From NCBI GenBank assembly GCA_004555205.1, contig SFIY01000014.1, positions 1 through 46,492 on the forward strand: a DNA stretch of 46,492 nucleotides, in the 5' to 3' direction. The translations under genes and the position numbers were made by a program. A model generated the notes under the pieces. It searched no databases. It was not told the DNA's origin and saw only the letters and a list, made by a program, of their open reading frames with translations. The number at the start of each line of letters is the position of its first letter. The stretch's first letter is position 1. This document shows positions 14,306 through 22,392 of this stretch, piece after piece. The stretch comes from Clostridiales bacterium. GTDB lineage: Bacteria > Bacillota > Clostridia > Oscillospirales > Oscillospiraceae.

Positions 14306-15099
14306 GAACCATGTTTGAAAAAGTGAACCCCTCGCACCCTGACAAGGTGGCCGACCGTATCGCCGGCGCTCTTGTCGACCTGGCGTATGCCAGAGAACAC
14401 GACCCCCGCATCGCCGTGGAAGTGCTTATCGGCCACGGCGTCTGTCACATCATAGCGGAGACCTCCGTCCACATCACGGATGAAGAGGCCGCAGCCGTCG
14501 TTCACCGCATCGCCGGAGAGCGGATCCTGTCGGATTATATCGAAGTTCCGCAGGACGCGCACCTTGCCGACAACCAGACGGACGGCGTACATTGCGGAGA
14601 CAACGGCATCTTCAAAGGGATGCCCGTCACCGAGGAGCAGAACCGTCTGACGGATATCGCCAGGTTCCTCTACGGCGTGTACGGCTGCGACGGCAAGTAC
14701 ATCCTGGACGGCGACCGCCTGATCATCTGCCAAAGCAATGCCGAAACGGCGCATCTGCTGGAGACCTACCCGGAAGCCGAGGTCAATCCCCTGGGCGACT
14801 GGACCGGCGGCACAGACGTTGATTCCGGTGCTACCAATCGCAAGCTGGGCAGCGATATGGCCGACTCCGTGACTGGCGGCGGCCTGCACGGCAAGGATCT
14901 GTCCAAGGCCGATGTATCTGTCAACATCTACGCCTGGCTCAAAGCCCAGGAGACCGACAGACCCGTGGAACTTGTCTGCGCCATCGGCGATGATTCGCTG
15001 GACGGCAGGCCCTACGCGGAAATCGTCGAGACCGCCCGGAAATACATCGAGAGCCTCGGCGGCTTCGAGAAGTTCGCTGAATGGGGGCTCCTGCGATGA
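14302..15099 (+). CDS. Short S-adenosylmethionine synthetase (MetK) homologue
   Basis: The 265-residue product starts at ATG 14302, overlapping the small terminase stop (ATGA); ATG 14311 is an alternative start. MetK features are present: NPSHPDKVADRIAGALVD (residues 9-26; the HPDK motif contacts ATP and magnesium in MetK), AETSVHITDEEA, QTDGVHCGDNGIFKGM, and VTGGGLHGKDLSKADVSVNIYAW, which matches the GGGAFSGKDPTKVDRSAAY loop of MetK. Cellular MetK is about 390 residues in three domains, so this is a reduced form. It is the first of three overlapping genes, the next two being DNA methyltransferases that use AdoMet. I infer that it supplies or channels AdoMet for phage DNA methylation. Activity of the shortened enzyme is unproven. 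Confidence 0.83.
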   Translation: MRTMFEKVNPSHPDKVADRIAGALVDLAYAREHDPRIAVEVLIGHGVCHIIAETSVHITDEEAAAVVHRIAGERILSDYIEVPQDAHLADNQTDGVHCGDNGIFKGMPVTEEQNRLTDIARFLYGVYGCDGKYILDGDRLIICQSNAETAHLLETYPEAEVNPLGDWTGGTDVDSGATNRKLGSDMADSVTGGGLHGKDLSKADVSVNIYAWLKAQETDRPVELVCAIGDDSLDGRPYAEIVETARKYIESLGGFEKFAEWGLLR

Positions 15100-16358
15100 A
15101 GACGACCACCGAACTCCAGCTCGTGCCGATCACGAAGCTGGTGCCATATGTAAATAACGCCCGCACCCACTCCCCGGAGCAGATCATGAAACTGAGGTCT
15201 TCTCTGCGGGAGTTCGGCTTTATAAACCCCGTCATCATCGACCGTGACTTCGGCGTCATCGCCGGACACGGCCGCATTCTCGCCGCCAAGGAGGAAGGCA
15301 TTACCGAGGTGCCGTGCGTCTTCGCAGACCACCTCACCGAAGCCCAGAAGAAAGCGTACATCATCGCCGACAACCGCATGGCCATGGACGCCGGATGGGA
15401 CGAGGAACTCCTGCGCGTGGAGATCGAAGCCCTGCAGGCAGCGGATTTCAACCCGCTCCTCACAGGCTTCAGCGATGAGGAACTCGCCGATCTCTTCGCC
15501 GATGACAGTGGGAAGGATGTAAAGGATGATGACTTCGACCTCACCGCCGCTCTGGAGAAGGCTTCCTTTGTGGAACCCGGAGACGTGTGGACGGTCGGCC
15601 GGCACCGCCTTGTCTGCGGCGACGCCACTTCCGAAGAGGATGTGGTGAAGCTGATGGACGGCAAACGCGCCAACCTTCTGCTGACAGACCCGCCCTATGG
15701 TGTGTCTTTCAAGAGCGCAAGCGGCCTGACCATCCAGAACGACTCCATGAAGGACGAAGAGTTTTATAAGTTCCTCCTCTCGGCTTTCCAAAGAGCCGCC
15801 GATCATATGGAGAAAGGTGGCGCCGCTTATGTGTTCCACGCGGACACGGAGGGGCTGAACTTCCGCAGAGCCTTCGTCGACGCCGGATTCCACCTCGCCG
15901 GATGCTGTATCTGGGTGAAGGACTCTCTCGTCCTCGGACGCTCTGACTATCAGTGGCAGCATGAACCTGTGCTGTACGGTTTCCTGCAGAACGGCAAGCA
16001 TCCCTGGTTCTCCGACCGCAAGCAGACCACCATCTGGAACTTCGCCAAGCCCAAACGCAATGCGAACCATCCCACGAGCAAGCCGCTCGACCTCCTGGCG
16101 TACCCCATCGGGAACTCCACCCAGGAGAACGCCATCGTGGTGGATACCTTCGCAGGCTCCGGCTCCACGATGATGGCCTGTGAGCAGATGAACCGCACCT
16201 GCTTCATGATGGAACTGGACGGCAAATACGCCTCCGTCATCCTCCGGCGAGCCGTGGAGAACGGCATCGCCCCGGAGGATATTTTTGTGGAACGAGGCGG
16301 CGAAAAGATCCCGTACACCGACCTTGTCAAGGAGGTGGAACTCCCCGATGAGCAGTAA
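15096..16358 (+). CDS. ParB-domain DNA methyltransferase (N4/N6 amino-type)
   Basis: The 420-residue product starts at ATG 15096, overlapping the previous stop (ATGA). Residues 1-125 form a ParB/Sulfiredoxin-like domain (LVPYVNNARTHS, FGFINPVIIDRDFGVIAGHGRILAA). The methylase follows, with the catalytic DPPYG at 198-202, a long target region, and the AdoMet site DTFAGSGS (350-357). This order (DPPY before FxGxG) is that of the beta class acting on the exocyclic amino group of adenine or cytosine. ParB-methylase fusions are frequent orphan methylases of phages, usually without a partner nuclease. It probably methylates phage DNA against host restriction or marks sites for regulation. Confidence 0.92.
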   Translation: MKTTTELQLVPITKLVPYVNNARTHSPEQIMKLRSSLREFGFINPVIIDRDFGVIAGHGRILAAKEEGITEVPCVFADHLTEAQKKAYIIADNRMAMDAGWDEELLRVEIEALQAADFNPLLTGFSDEELADLFADDSGKDVKDDDFDLTAALEKASFVEPGDVWTVGRHRLVCGDATSEEDVVKLMDGKRANLLLTDPPYGVSFKSASGLTIQNDSMKDEEFYKFLLSAFQRAADHMEKGGAAYVFHADTEGLNFRRAFVDAGFHLAGCCIWVKDSLVLGRSDYQWQHEPVLYGFLQNGKHPWFSDRKQTTIWNFAKPKRNANHPTSKPLDLLAYPIGNSTQENAIVVDTFAGSGSTMMACEQMNRTCFMMELDGKYASVILRRAVENGIAPEDIFVERGGEKIPYTDLVKEVELPDEQ

Positions 16359-18267
16359 CCTCACTCTCGGCAGCCTGTTCGACGGATCGGGCGGTTTTCC
16401 GCTCGGCGGTCTGATCTCCGGCGTGACCCCCGTGTGGGCTTCGGAGATCGAGCCGTTTCCCATCCGGGTGACCACGAAGCGGCTGCCCTTTATGAAACAC
16501 TACGGAGATGTGTCCGCGCTTTCCGGGGCCGACCTGGAACCCGTGGACATTATTACTTTCGGCTCGCCCTGCCAGGATATGTCGGTGGCCGGCCGCAGAG
16601 CGGGCCTGGACGGCTCCCGCTCGAACCTTTTCTATGAAGCTGTCCGAATCGCGAAAGAAATGAGGGAAGCTACCAATGGACGATATCCGACCTGGCTGTG
16701 CTGGGAAAACGTTCCCGGCGCCTTCTCGTCGAACTCCGGCAGCGACTTCAAAGCCGTCCTCGACGAGATCCGCAAAATCAAAGACCCCGAAGCTGATACT
16801 CCTCGACCTGCGCGATGGCCGAACGCCGGATGCATCTTGGCAGACGATCACTCAATCGCATGGCGGGTATTTGATGCTCAATACTGGGGAGTCCCCCAGC
16901 GCAGAAAACGCATCTACCTTGTCGCAGATCTTGCAGGCCAGCGTGCCGGAAAAGTACTGTTTGAGTCAGAAGGCTTGTCTGGGTATACTCCGCAGGGCTT
17001 CCGTTCGTGGCAAGGATCTGCCGGAGCTGCTGAAGAAGGCACTCATCCGGCAGGCATCGGCACAGACGGCTACAACGGCGCGATAGATACAGTCGCCGCG
17101 ACCCTTGGCGTCAACTGCGGGATGTCCACAGGCAGGAACGGCGTCATGGTCCTCAACGACCAGGGTGGTCAGTTTATGGACGTTTCCGAGGACGTGACCG
17201 GCACCCTCCGCTCCCAGATGAGCGGTCATCCTCCGGCTGTCCTCGAAAGTCCTGACGCTATCGCCGTGGAGAACCATCCGACCGACAGCCGAGTGACTGT
17301 ATCCGCGGACGGAAAGGTGCAGACGCTGACCTCCCGTATGGGGACCGGCGGCAACAACGTGCCGCTCGTCATGAAGATCCGCTGCGGCTGCGAAGGCGGC
17401 GGCAAGGGTCCGCTCATCCAGACGGACAAGTCGGCGACCCTCGCCACCAACAACGATCAGACCGTTTTCGTTCCGACCGTTTACGGCATCTGCGCCAAGG
17501 ACTCCAACGCCATGAAGTCGGACAATCCGAACAGCGGTTTCTACAAGGCGGAAACCACCCGGACGCTCGACGCCAACGGTGGGAACCCCGTCTGCAACCA
17601 GGGCGGCATGGCTGTGGTGGCCGTGCAGGGTTCCATGATCGGACGCGCCGACAGAAACGGTCCCCAGGGCAGCGGCATCAATGAGGATGTTTCCTTCACC
17701 CTCGACGCTACCGACCGCCACGCCGTGGCATACGGCATCGACCGCGCCACCTACAATATGGGTCAGAACGCGCAGTTTGCCCCCTGCATCGACACGGATG
17801 TCGAGCCGCCGGTGATGGCAAAGGGACCGGGAGCGGTAGCGCATCCCGTGTATTCCTCAAGCAAGAGTTCCTTCCACACCCTTGTGGAGGAGAACATCGT
17901 GAACACCCTTGTGGCGACCGACTACAAGGACCCGCCCGTCATCACCGAGGAACCGTACTACATCGTCCGCAGGCTGACTCCCACCGAATGCGCGAGGCTC
18001 CAGGGCTTCCCGGACTGGTGGTGCGCCGGTCTCGGCACGGACGAGCCGACCGAGGAGGATCTGAGCTTCTGGAGAGAGATCTTCGAGACACACCGCCAGG
18101 TCACCGGGTCGGCCGCGAAGCCGAAGACGGACGCCCAGCTCGTGAAGTGGCTGAAAGACCCTCACGCCGACTCCGCGGAATACAAGCTGTGGGGCAACGG
18201 CGTGGCGCTTCCGTGCGTCTGTTTCGTCATTGCAGGCATTGTGTACTACGACCAGTTCGAGGGCTGA
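16348..18267 (+). CDS. C5-cytosine DNA methyltransferase with long repeated insert
   Basis: The 639-residue protein starts at ATG 16348 after AAGGAGGTG and overlaps the previous gene by 11 bp. Motif I is GSLFDGSGGFPLGG, motif IV is GSPCQDMS (catalytic Cys75), motif VI is ENV (120-122) and motif VIII is QRRKRIYLV; the C-terminal motif IX/X region is LTPTECARLQGFPDWW. Typical family members have 300-450 residues. The excess lies between motifs VIII and IX (about residues 215-535), the target recognition region. It repeats a short pattern around a TL dipeptide: AATLGVN, TGTLRSQ, QTLTSRM, ATLATNN, RTLDANG, FTLDATD and NTLVATD. Multi-specific phage C5 methylases carry several target units in this place. 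It closes the AdoMet-methylase trio. Confidence 0.9.
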   Translation: MSSNLTLGSLFDGSGGFPLGGLISGVTPVWASEIEPFPIRVTTKRLPFMKHYGDVSALSGADLEPVDIITFGSPCQDMSVAGRRAGLDGSRSNLFYEAVRIAKEMREATNGRYPTWLCWENVPGAFSSNSGSDFKAVLDEIRKIKDPEADTPRPARWPNAGCILADDHSIAWRVFDAQYWGVPQRRKRIYLVADLAGQRAGKVLFESEGLSGYTPQGFRSWQGSAGAAEEGTHPAGIGTDGYNGAIDTVAATLGVNCGMSTGRNGVMVLNDQGGQFMDVSEDVTGTLRSQMSGHPPAVLESPDAIAVENHPTDSRVTVSADGKVQTLTSRMGTGGNNVPLVMKIRCGCEGGGKGPLIQTDKSATLATNNDQTVFVPTVYGICAKDSNAMKSDNPNSGFYKAETTRTLDANGGNPVCNQGGMAVVAVQGSMIGRADRNGPQGSGINEDVSFTLDATDRHAVAYGIDRATYNMGQNAQFAPCIDTDVEPPVMAKGPGAVAHPVYSSSKSSFHTLVEENIVNTLVATDYKDPPVITEEPYYIVRRLTPTECARLQGFPDWWCAGLGTDEPTEEDLSFWREIFETHRQVTGSAAKPKTDAQLVKWLKDPHADSAEYKLWGNGVALPCVCFVIAGIVYYDQFEG

Positions 18268-18275
18268 TCATTCGG

Positions 18276-18337
18276 CGATATTTATCTCTGGAAATATGGG
18301 AAAACCCCTTGCTATTTCAGGCTTTTAGAGTGATTAA
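18276..18337 (+). promoter_or_regulatory. Repeated promoter motif, copy 1
   Basis: TTGCTA (18309-18314), a 17-bp spacer ending TTTAGAGT, then GATTAA (18332-18337), 33 bp before the ATG at 18371. CGATATTT lies upstream at 18276, as in copies 2 and 3. The downstream word ACACTACC is also shared. It is the most divergent copy in the -10 region. Confidence 0.75.
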
Positions 18338-18370
18338 TACACTACCAAAAAATAAAGGAGGTTTTCCCAC

Positions 18371-19111
18371 ATGGAAATCAGATTCAACGCGACAGGCGCA
18401 AAGCGCAAGGAAATGGTCAAGGTCATTTCCGAGACCCTTGAAACAAAGGCCGAGTACCAGTATATGCCGACCTACGCCTACAAGATCGGCAGCTTCACGG
18501 TGACCCGCGACGGCTCCCTTGCCTTCGATGACAGCGAGAACAGCGAACTGGTAGAGCGTGTCCTGGAAGCCCTTCTGAACGAGGGCTTCGAGTGCGACCC
18601 CTGGGAACGGTCCGCGGCGGCAGCCGAAAGCGACGCCGAAGAACACGGCCTGACGATCACCCTCCCGCTGGACGGGATGGACGAGGCGGCTTTCGAGCGG
18701 CTTACCAGACTGGTGAACAGCAAGGCCGCCCTGATCCGGAAAGCCCTGGGCGCGGCCCGGCTCGACATCCATCCCGAATGGGACATGGGCAGGATGCAGT
18801 TCCCCTGGTTCGACCGCACTCCCACCTTCGAGGAGATTGAGGCGATCAGCGCCTTCATGACAGCCCTCTGCAGGATGGCGAAGGAGTCCACCAGGGTCAC
18901 GGCCACGGAGAAGGATGTGGAAAGCGAGAAGTACGCCTTCCGGGGCTTTCTCCTCCGGCTCGGCTTCATCGGCTCTGACAGCAAGGCGATCCGCAAGACG
19001 CTGATGAAGAACCTTTCCGGCAGCGCGGCTTTCCCGAACAAGGCGGCCGCCGACGCCTTCAGCGCGGCTCAGAAGGCAAAGCGCGACGCAGCGAAGGAGG
19101 CGACGGTATGA
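18371..19111 (+). CDS. Conserved mobile-element protein of unknown function (246 aa)
   Basis: MEIRFNATGAKRKEMVKVISETLETKAEYQYMPTYAYKIGSFTVTRDGSL... starts at ATG 18371 after AAAGGAGG. The first 70 residues recur in many Firmicute phage and ICE proteins, often labelled virulence-related without evidence. The central part is acidic (SAAAAESDAEEHGLTITLPLDGMDEAAFERL); the C-terminal third is helical and Ala/Lys rich (PNKAAADAFSAAQKAKRDAAKEATV). It has no signal peptide, membrane segment or enzyme motif. It heads a three-gene operon with the DUF4314 and DUF5049 proteins. A role in countering host defences or adjusting host metabolism is plausible but undemonstrated. Confidence 0.75.
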   Translation: MEIRFNATGAKRKEMVKVISETLETKAEYQYMPTYAYKIGSFTVTRDGSLAFDDSENSELVERVLEALLNEGFECDPWERSAAAAESDAEEHGLTITLPLDGMDEAAFERLTRLVNSKAALIRKALGAARLDIHPEWDMGRMQFPWFDRTPTFEEIEAISAFMTALCRMAKESTRVTATEKDVESEKYAFRGFLLRLGFIGSDSKAIRKTLMKNLSGSAAFPNKAAADAFSAAQKAKRDAAKEATV

Positions 19112-19347
19112 ACGGATTTCCCTCAAGAGAAACGGTCGAACGGGTACGCAGGCAGTACCCGTCCGGCACCCGTGTGGAACTGGTGCGGATGGATGACATC
19201 CAGGCTCCGCCCGTCGGCACCCTCGGCACCGTCCTGGGCGTGGATGACACCGGGTCCTTGCTCATGAAATGGGACAATGGCAGCGGTCTGAACGTGGTCT
19301 ACGGAGAGGACATCGTGCGGAAGGTGGTGAACTGCAATGACCGATAA
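19108..19347 (+). CDS. DUF4314 domain protein
   Basis: The 79-residue protein contains the DUF4314 pattern YPSGTRVELVRMDDIQAPPVGTLGTVLGVDDTGSLLMKWDNGSGLNVVYGEDIVRKV, a small SH3-like barrel. It overlaps the previous gene by 4 bp (ATGA) and the next by 11 bp. DUF4314 proteins are widespread in Firmicute phages and conjugative elements, often with DUF5049, as here. Their function is unknown. Confidence 0.88.
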   Translation: MNGFPSRETVERVRRQYPSGTRVELVRMDDIQAPPVGTLGTVLGVDDTGSLLMKWDNGSGLNVVYGEDIVRKVVNCNDR

Positions 19348-19516
19348 GGTGCGTGAGCAGATCCTCGCCATCCGTGATACCGGCCTTACCAATATGTTCG
19401 ATCTGAACGCTGTGCAGCGCCTCGCGTTCGAGCGCGGCTTCTACGAACTGGTGAACTTCATAGAGGAGGATCGGAAGGCCTACGTCCGCTTCATCCTCAC
19501 GGGCGAGGCGTCATAA
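19337..19516 (+). CDS. DUF5049 domain protein
   Basis: A 59-residue product read from ATG 19337 to TAA 19514-19516. It opens MTDKVREQILAIRDTGLTNM and ends YVRFILTGEAS. The LNAVQRLAFERGFYELVNFIE segment is the DUF5049 core, a small all-helical domain. It overlaps the DUF4314 gene by 11 bp. The DUF4314-DUF5049 pair recurs across Firmicute mobile elements, so the two may act together. Confidence 0.83.
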   Translation: MTDKVREQILAIRDTGLTNMFDLNAVQRLAFERGFYELVNFIEEDRKAYVRFILTGEAS

Positions 19517-19534
19517 ACCGCCCGGTTTCAGCCT

Positions 19535-19597
19535 CCGATATTTGTGCAGTATATGTTGAAGAAATGACTTGCTATTTGAGCGGTTTAGAGTGATATA
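19535..19597 (+). promoter_or_regulatory. Repeated promoter motif, copy 2
   Basis: CCGATATTTGTGC (19535-19547) and ATATGTTGA upstream, then TTGCTA (19569-19574), a 17-bp spacer ending TTTAGAGT, and GATATA (19592-19597). The first ATG with a good ribosome binding site is at 19638. It is nearly identical to copy 3 over some 60 bp. Confidence 0.82.
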
Positions 19598-19637
19598 TAC
19601 ACTACCGAAAGGAAAACAACATACGGAGGTTACCACC

Positions 19638-19994
19638 ATGAAGCACATCGCGATTTTCGACGACGCCGCCGAGAGCGGCCTGACCCTGAAGGAACTCGGA
19701 TTCAACCCCACCCTCTACTGGGCTTACAGAACGAGCCTGGAAGCCGGAAACGACCTCATCGACTTCAACGAGGTCATTTGGGACTACGACATCAAGCCGA
19801 TCACCGACTGCCTCCGCGGCTTCGGGATCACCGAGTTCACTATTTCTTCCACCTTCTCCAGCCTCATCGAGACCCTCGCGGAGTTTGAGAAGCTGGGCTG
19901 TCGGATGCAGGGACTCACCCGGGTGAAAGCCCGCTACACTGACTGGCGCACAGGCGAACAGGCGGTCATCCCGGCGATCCGCATGGCCCTTTAA
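19638..19994 (+). CDS. Conserved protein of unknown function (118 aa)
   Basis: MKHIAIFDDAAESGLTLKELGFNPTLYWAYRTS... starts at ATG 19638, with ACGGAGG upstream; in-frame upstream sequence belongs to the promoter. The ITEFTISSTFSSLIETLAEFEKLGCRMQGLTRVKARYTDW segment looks like an alpha-beta fold with a surface helix and is recurrent in Firmicute mobile elements. It is mildly acidic overall, but not enough to call it a DNA mimic. It is a single-gene transcription unit between its own promoter and a GAAA-loop hairpin. Confidence 0.7.
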   Translation: MKHIAIFDDAAESGLTLKELGFNPTLYWAYRTSLEAGNDLIDFNEVIWDYDIKPITDCLRGFGITEFTISSTFSSLIETLAEFEKLGCRMQGLTRVKARYTDWRTGEQAVIPAIRMAL

Positions 19995-20017
19995 GGCGGC
20001 TGAACACGTCGCCCGCC

Positions 20018-20037
20018 ACAGAGCCGAAAGGCTCTGT
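20018..20037 (+). terminator. Perfect hairpin with GAAA loop
   Basis: ACAGAGCC-GAAA-GGCTCTGT, an 8-bp perfect stem capped by a GNRA tetraloop, follows the 19638 gene by 23 bp. No T-tract follows, so it may stabilise the 3' end of the transcript rather than terminate it. Confidence 0.55.
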
Positions 20038-20064
20038 CGGTCGTATATGTCACAGATCAGGCGG

Positions 20065-20137
20065 CCGATATTTGTGCGGAATATGTTGATATTTCTCGCG
20101 GAAATGACTTGCTATTATCTCCGTTTAGAGTGATATA
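20065..20137 (+). promoter_or_regulatory. Repeated promoter motif, copy 3
   Basis: CCGATATTTGTGC (20065-20077) and ATATGTTGA upstream, TTGCTA (20109-20114), a 17-bp spacer with TTTAGAGT, and GATATA (20132-20137). ATG 20169 follows. The distance from the upstream block to the -35 is 14 bp longer than in copy 2, so the core promoter and upstream block vary in spacing. Confidence 0.82.
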
Positions 20138-20168
20138 TACAGTACCAAAACAAACGGAGGAAAACACC

Positions 20169-20366
20169 ATGAAACAGCAGAAACTCAGCAAGCGGGCCGC
20201 GGCCTACCTCAAGCGCATCGAGGCTTGCACCGACCGCAACGAGATCGAGGGCATCCGCATCGAGTTCTCGCGGGACTGCAGCGCCTACCTCCTTTCCTGG
20301 GAAGACTTCACGGTCCTTTACAGCGCACAGCAGGCCAAGCGGAAAGCGATCCGCGGAGAGAGATAA
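20169..20366 (+). CDS. Hypothetical small basic protein (65 aa)
   Basis: MKQQKLSKRAAAYLKRIEACTDRNEIEGIRIEFSRDCSAYLLSWEDF... starts at ATG 20169 after ACGGAGG. It is helical and basic at both ends (KQQKLSKR, QAKRKAIRGER). No domain was recognised. It is followed after 13 bp by the next gene of the module. Confidence 0.68.
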   Translation: MKQQKLSKRAAAYLKRIEACTDRNEIEGIRIEFSRDCSAYLLSWEDFTVLYSAQQAKRKAIRGER

Positions 20367-20379
20367 GGAGGGCAAAGCG

Positions 20380-20655
20380 ATGACGATCAACGAAGCGATG
20401 AGAAAGTACAGACTGCCGAACCCCACCACCCCGGAAGACCTGGAAACCCGCTGGAGCAAGGTCCTGACCTTCGGCGACACGGTGGTCATGGCGGGTAACT
20501 ACTACAACGGCAGGAACAAGCCCTGCTTCTTCGGAGCCACCTACGAGTTCCTTACCGACGACCACACCTGCGAAGGTACCATCGGGCTGCGGGCGGCAAG
20601 CGAGGTCGAGTTCGAGGATGACGGACACGCCATCGCCTGGGCGATGCGGCAGTAA
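20380..20655 (+). CDS. Hypothetical protein (91 aa)
   Basis: MTINEAMRKYRLPNPTTPEDLETRWSKVLTFGDTVVMAGNYYNGRNKPCFFGATYEFL... starts at ATG 20380 after AAGGAGG. The middle looks beta-rich and the C-terminal third is acidic (SEVEFEDDGHAIAW). No known motif was found. It is the second and last gene of the third promoter-headed module. Confidence 0.68.
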   Translation: MTINEAMRKYRLPNPTTPEDLETRWSKVLTFGDTVVMAGNYYNGRNKPCFFGATYEFLTDDHTCEGTIGLRAASEVEFEDDGHAIAWAMRQ

Positions 20656-20678
20656 GAAACGGTAAACTGAATACCCGC

Positions 20679-20749
20679 GGAACATGAGCCAATCGGCTCT
20701 GTTCCTCGTTATGAAGGGTCTCGCCGGATACGGCGGAGGCTCATTTTTT
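20679..20749 (+). terminator. Tandem hairpins ending accessory block
   Basis: Hairpin 1 spans 20679-20705: GGAACA-T-GAGCC pairs with GGCTC-TGTTCC. Hairpin 2 spans 20718-20740: GTCTCGCCG-GATA-CGGC-G-GAGGC, followed by TCATTTTTT. Together they separate the accessory modules from the late operon. No clear sigma-A promoter for the terminase-portal operon was seen between here and 20774. Confidence 0.7.
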
Positions 20750-20773
20750 ATGCTTTCAGAGAGGAGGCCGCCT

Positions 20774-22375
20774 GTGCGAAAGCTGAAGAAATACACGCCC
20801 ACGAAGTTCATGGCGAAGACCTCTCACTACGATAAGGAGGCCGCCGACTTCGCGGTCATGTTCATCGAGTCCCTGTGCCACACCAAGGGCACCTGGGCCG
20901 GAAAGCCGTTTGAACTCATCGACTGGCAGGAGCAGATCATCCGAGACCTGTTCGGCGTGGTCAAGGAGAACGGCTACCGCCAGTTCAACACGGCGTACAT
21001 CGAGATTCCCAAGAAGCAGGGCAAGTCGGAACTGGCCGCCGCTGTGGCTCTTCTGCTTACCTGCGGGGACGGCGAGGAACGCGCCGAGGTCTACGGCTGC
21101 GCCGCCGACCGGAACCAGGCGAAGATCGTGTTTGACGTTGCCGTGGACATGGTTCGCTTCTGTCCGGCGCTCTCCAAGCGCGTGAAGATCCTGGAATCGC
21201 AGAAGAAGCTGGTGTACAAGCCCACCAACTCCTCCTACCAGGTGCTTTCGGCGGACGTGGCGAACAAGCACGGCTTCAACACCCACGGCGTCATCTTCGA
21301 CGAGCTGCACACGCAGCCCAACAGAAAACTGTTCGACGTCATGCTCCAGGGTTCCGGCGACGCCAGGATGCAGCCGCTGTATTTTTTGATCACCACGGCC
21401 GGCAACGATACCAACTCCATCTGCTATGAGGTGCATCAGAAAGCCCTCGACATCCAGGCCGGGCGAAAGATCGACCCGACCTTTTATTCTGTCATCTACG
21501 GCGCTTCCGAGGACGAGGACTGGACAGACCCCAAGGTCTGGAAGAAAGCGAACCCGTCCCTTGGGATCACGGTCGGCATCGACAAGGTCAAGGCAGCCTG
21601 CCTATCCGCGCAGCAGAACCCCGGCGAGGAGAACGCCTTCCGGCAGCTCCGCCTCAATCAGTGGGTCAAGCAGTCGGTCAGATGGATGCCGATGGAGAAA
21701 TGGGACGCCTGCGCGTTTCCCGTTTCCGAGGACGATCTGGAGGGCCGTGTATGTTACGGCGGTCTCGACCTGTCCTCCACAACGGATATCACGGCTTTTG
21801 TCCTGGTGTTCCCGCCCGGTGACGAGGATGGTAGATACATCATCCTGCCGTACTTCTGGGTGCCGGAGGATACGCTCGACCTGCGCGTAAGGCGCGACCA
21901 CGTTCCGTATGACCTGTGGGAGCGCCAAGGCGTATTGATGACCACAGAGGGCAACGTCGTCCACTACGGCTTCATCGAGAAGTTCATCGAAAGCCTGGGT
22001 GAGCGCTTCAACATTCGGGAGATCGCGTTCGACCGCTGGGGTGCCGTACAGATGGTGCAGAACCTGGAGGGCATGGGCTTCACGGTCGTTCCCTTCGGAC
22101 AGGGCTTCAAGGATATGTCGCCGCCGACAAAGGAACTTATGAAGCTGACCCTGGAGCAGAAGATCGCCCACGGCGGTCATCCCGTGCTTCGGTGGATGAT
22201 GGACAACATCTACATCCGTACCGACCCCGCCGGGAACATCAAAGCCGACAAGGAGAAATCCACGGAAAAGATAGACGGAGCCATAGCGACCATCATGGCT
22301 CTTGACCGCGCCATCCGCTGCGGCGCTGACACAGGCGAAAGCGTCTACGACAGGCGCGGCCTGCTATTCATTTGA
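20774..22375 (+). CDS. terL: Terminase large subunit
   Basis: The product is 533 residues from GTG 20774 (MRKLKKYTPTKFMAKTS...), placed by GAGGAGG. The ATPase domain carries Walker A PKKQGKSE (about residues 77-84) and Walker B GVIFDELHTQ. The RNase H-like nuclease domain has YGGLDLSSTTDITAF, EIAFDRWGA and the final acidic KIDGAIATIMALDRA. This is the motor that pumps DNA and cuts it at the packaging site. The family is that of P27-associated large terminases (Terminase_1/YmfN-like), about the usual length. It opens the head operon. Confidence 0.95.
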   Translation: MRKLKKYTPTKFMAKTSHYDKEAADFAVMFIESLCHTKGTWAGKPFELIDWQEQIIRDLFGVVKENGYRQFNTAYIEIPKKQGKSELAAAVALLLTCGDGEERAEVYGCAADRNQAKIVFDVAVDMVRFCPALSKRVKILESQKKLVYKPTNSSYQVLSADVANKHGFNTHGVIFDELHTQPNRKLFDVMLQGSGDARMQPLYFLITTAGNDTNSICYEVHQKALDIQAGRKIDPTFYSVIYGASEDEDWTDPKVWKKANPSLGITVGIDKVKAACLSAQQNPGEENAFRQLRLNQWVKQSVRWMPMEKWDACAFPVSEDDLEGRVCYGGLDLSSTTDITAFVLVFPPGDEDGRYIILPYFWVPEDTLDLRVRRDHVPYDLWERQGVLMTTEGNVVHYGFIEKFIESLGERFNIREIAFDRWGAVQMVQNLEGMGFTVVPFGQGFKDMSPPTKELMKLTLEQKIAHGGHPVLRWMMDNIYIRTDPAGNIKADKEKSTEKIDGAIATIMALDRAIRCGADTGESVYDRRGLLFI

Positions 22376-22392
22376 GAGGAAGGTGATGTGAT

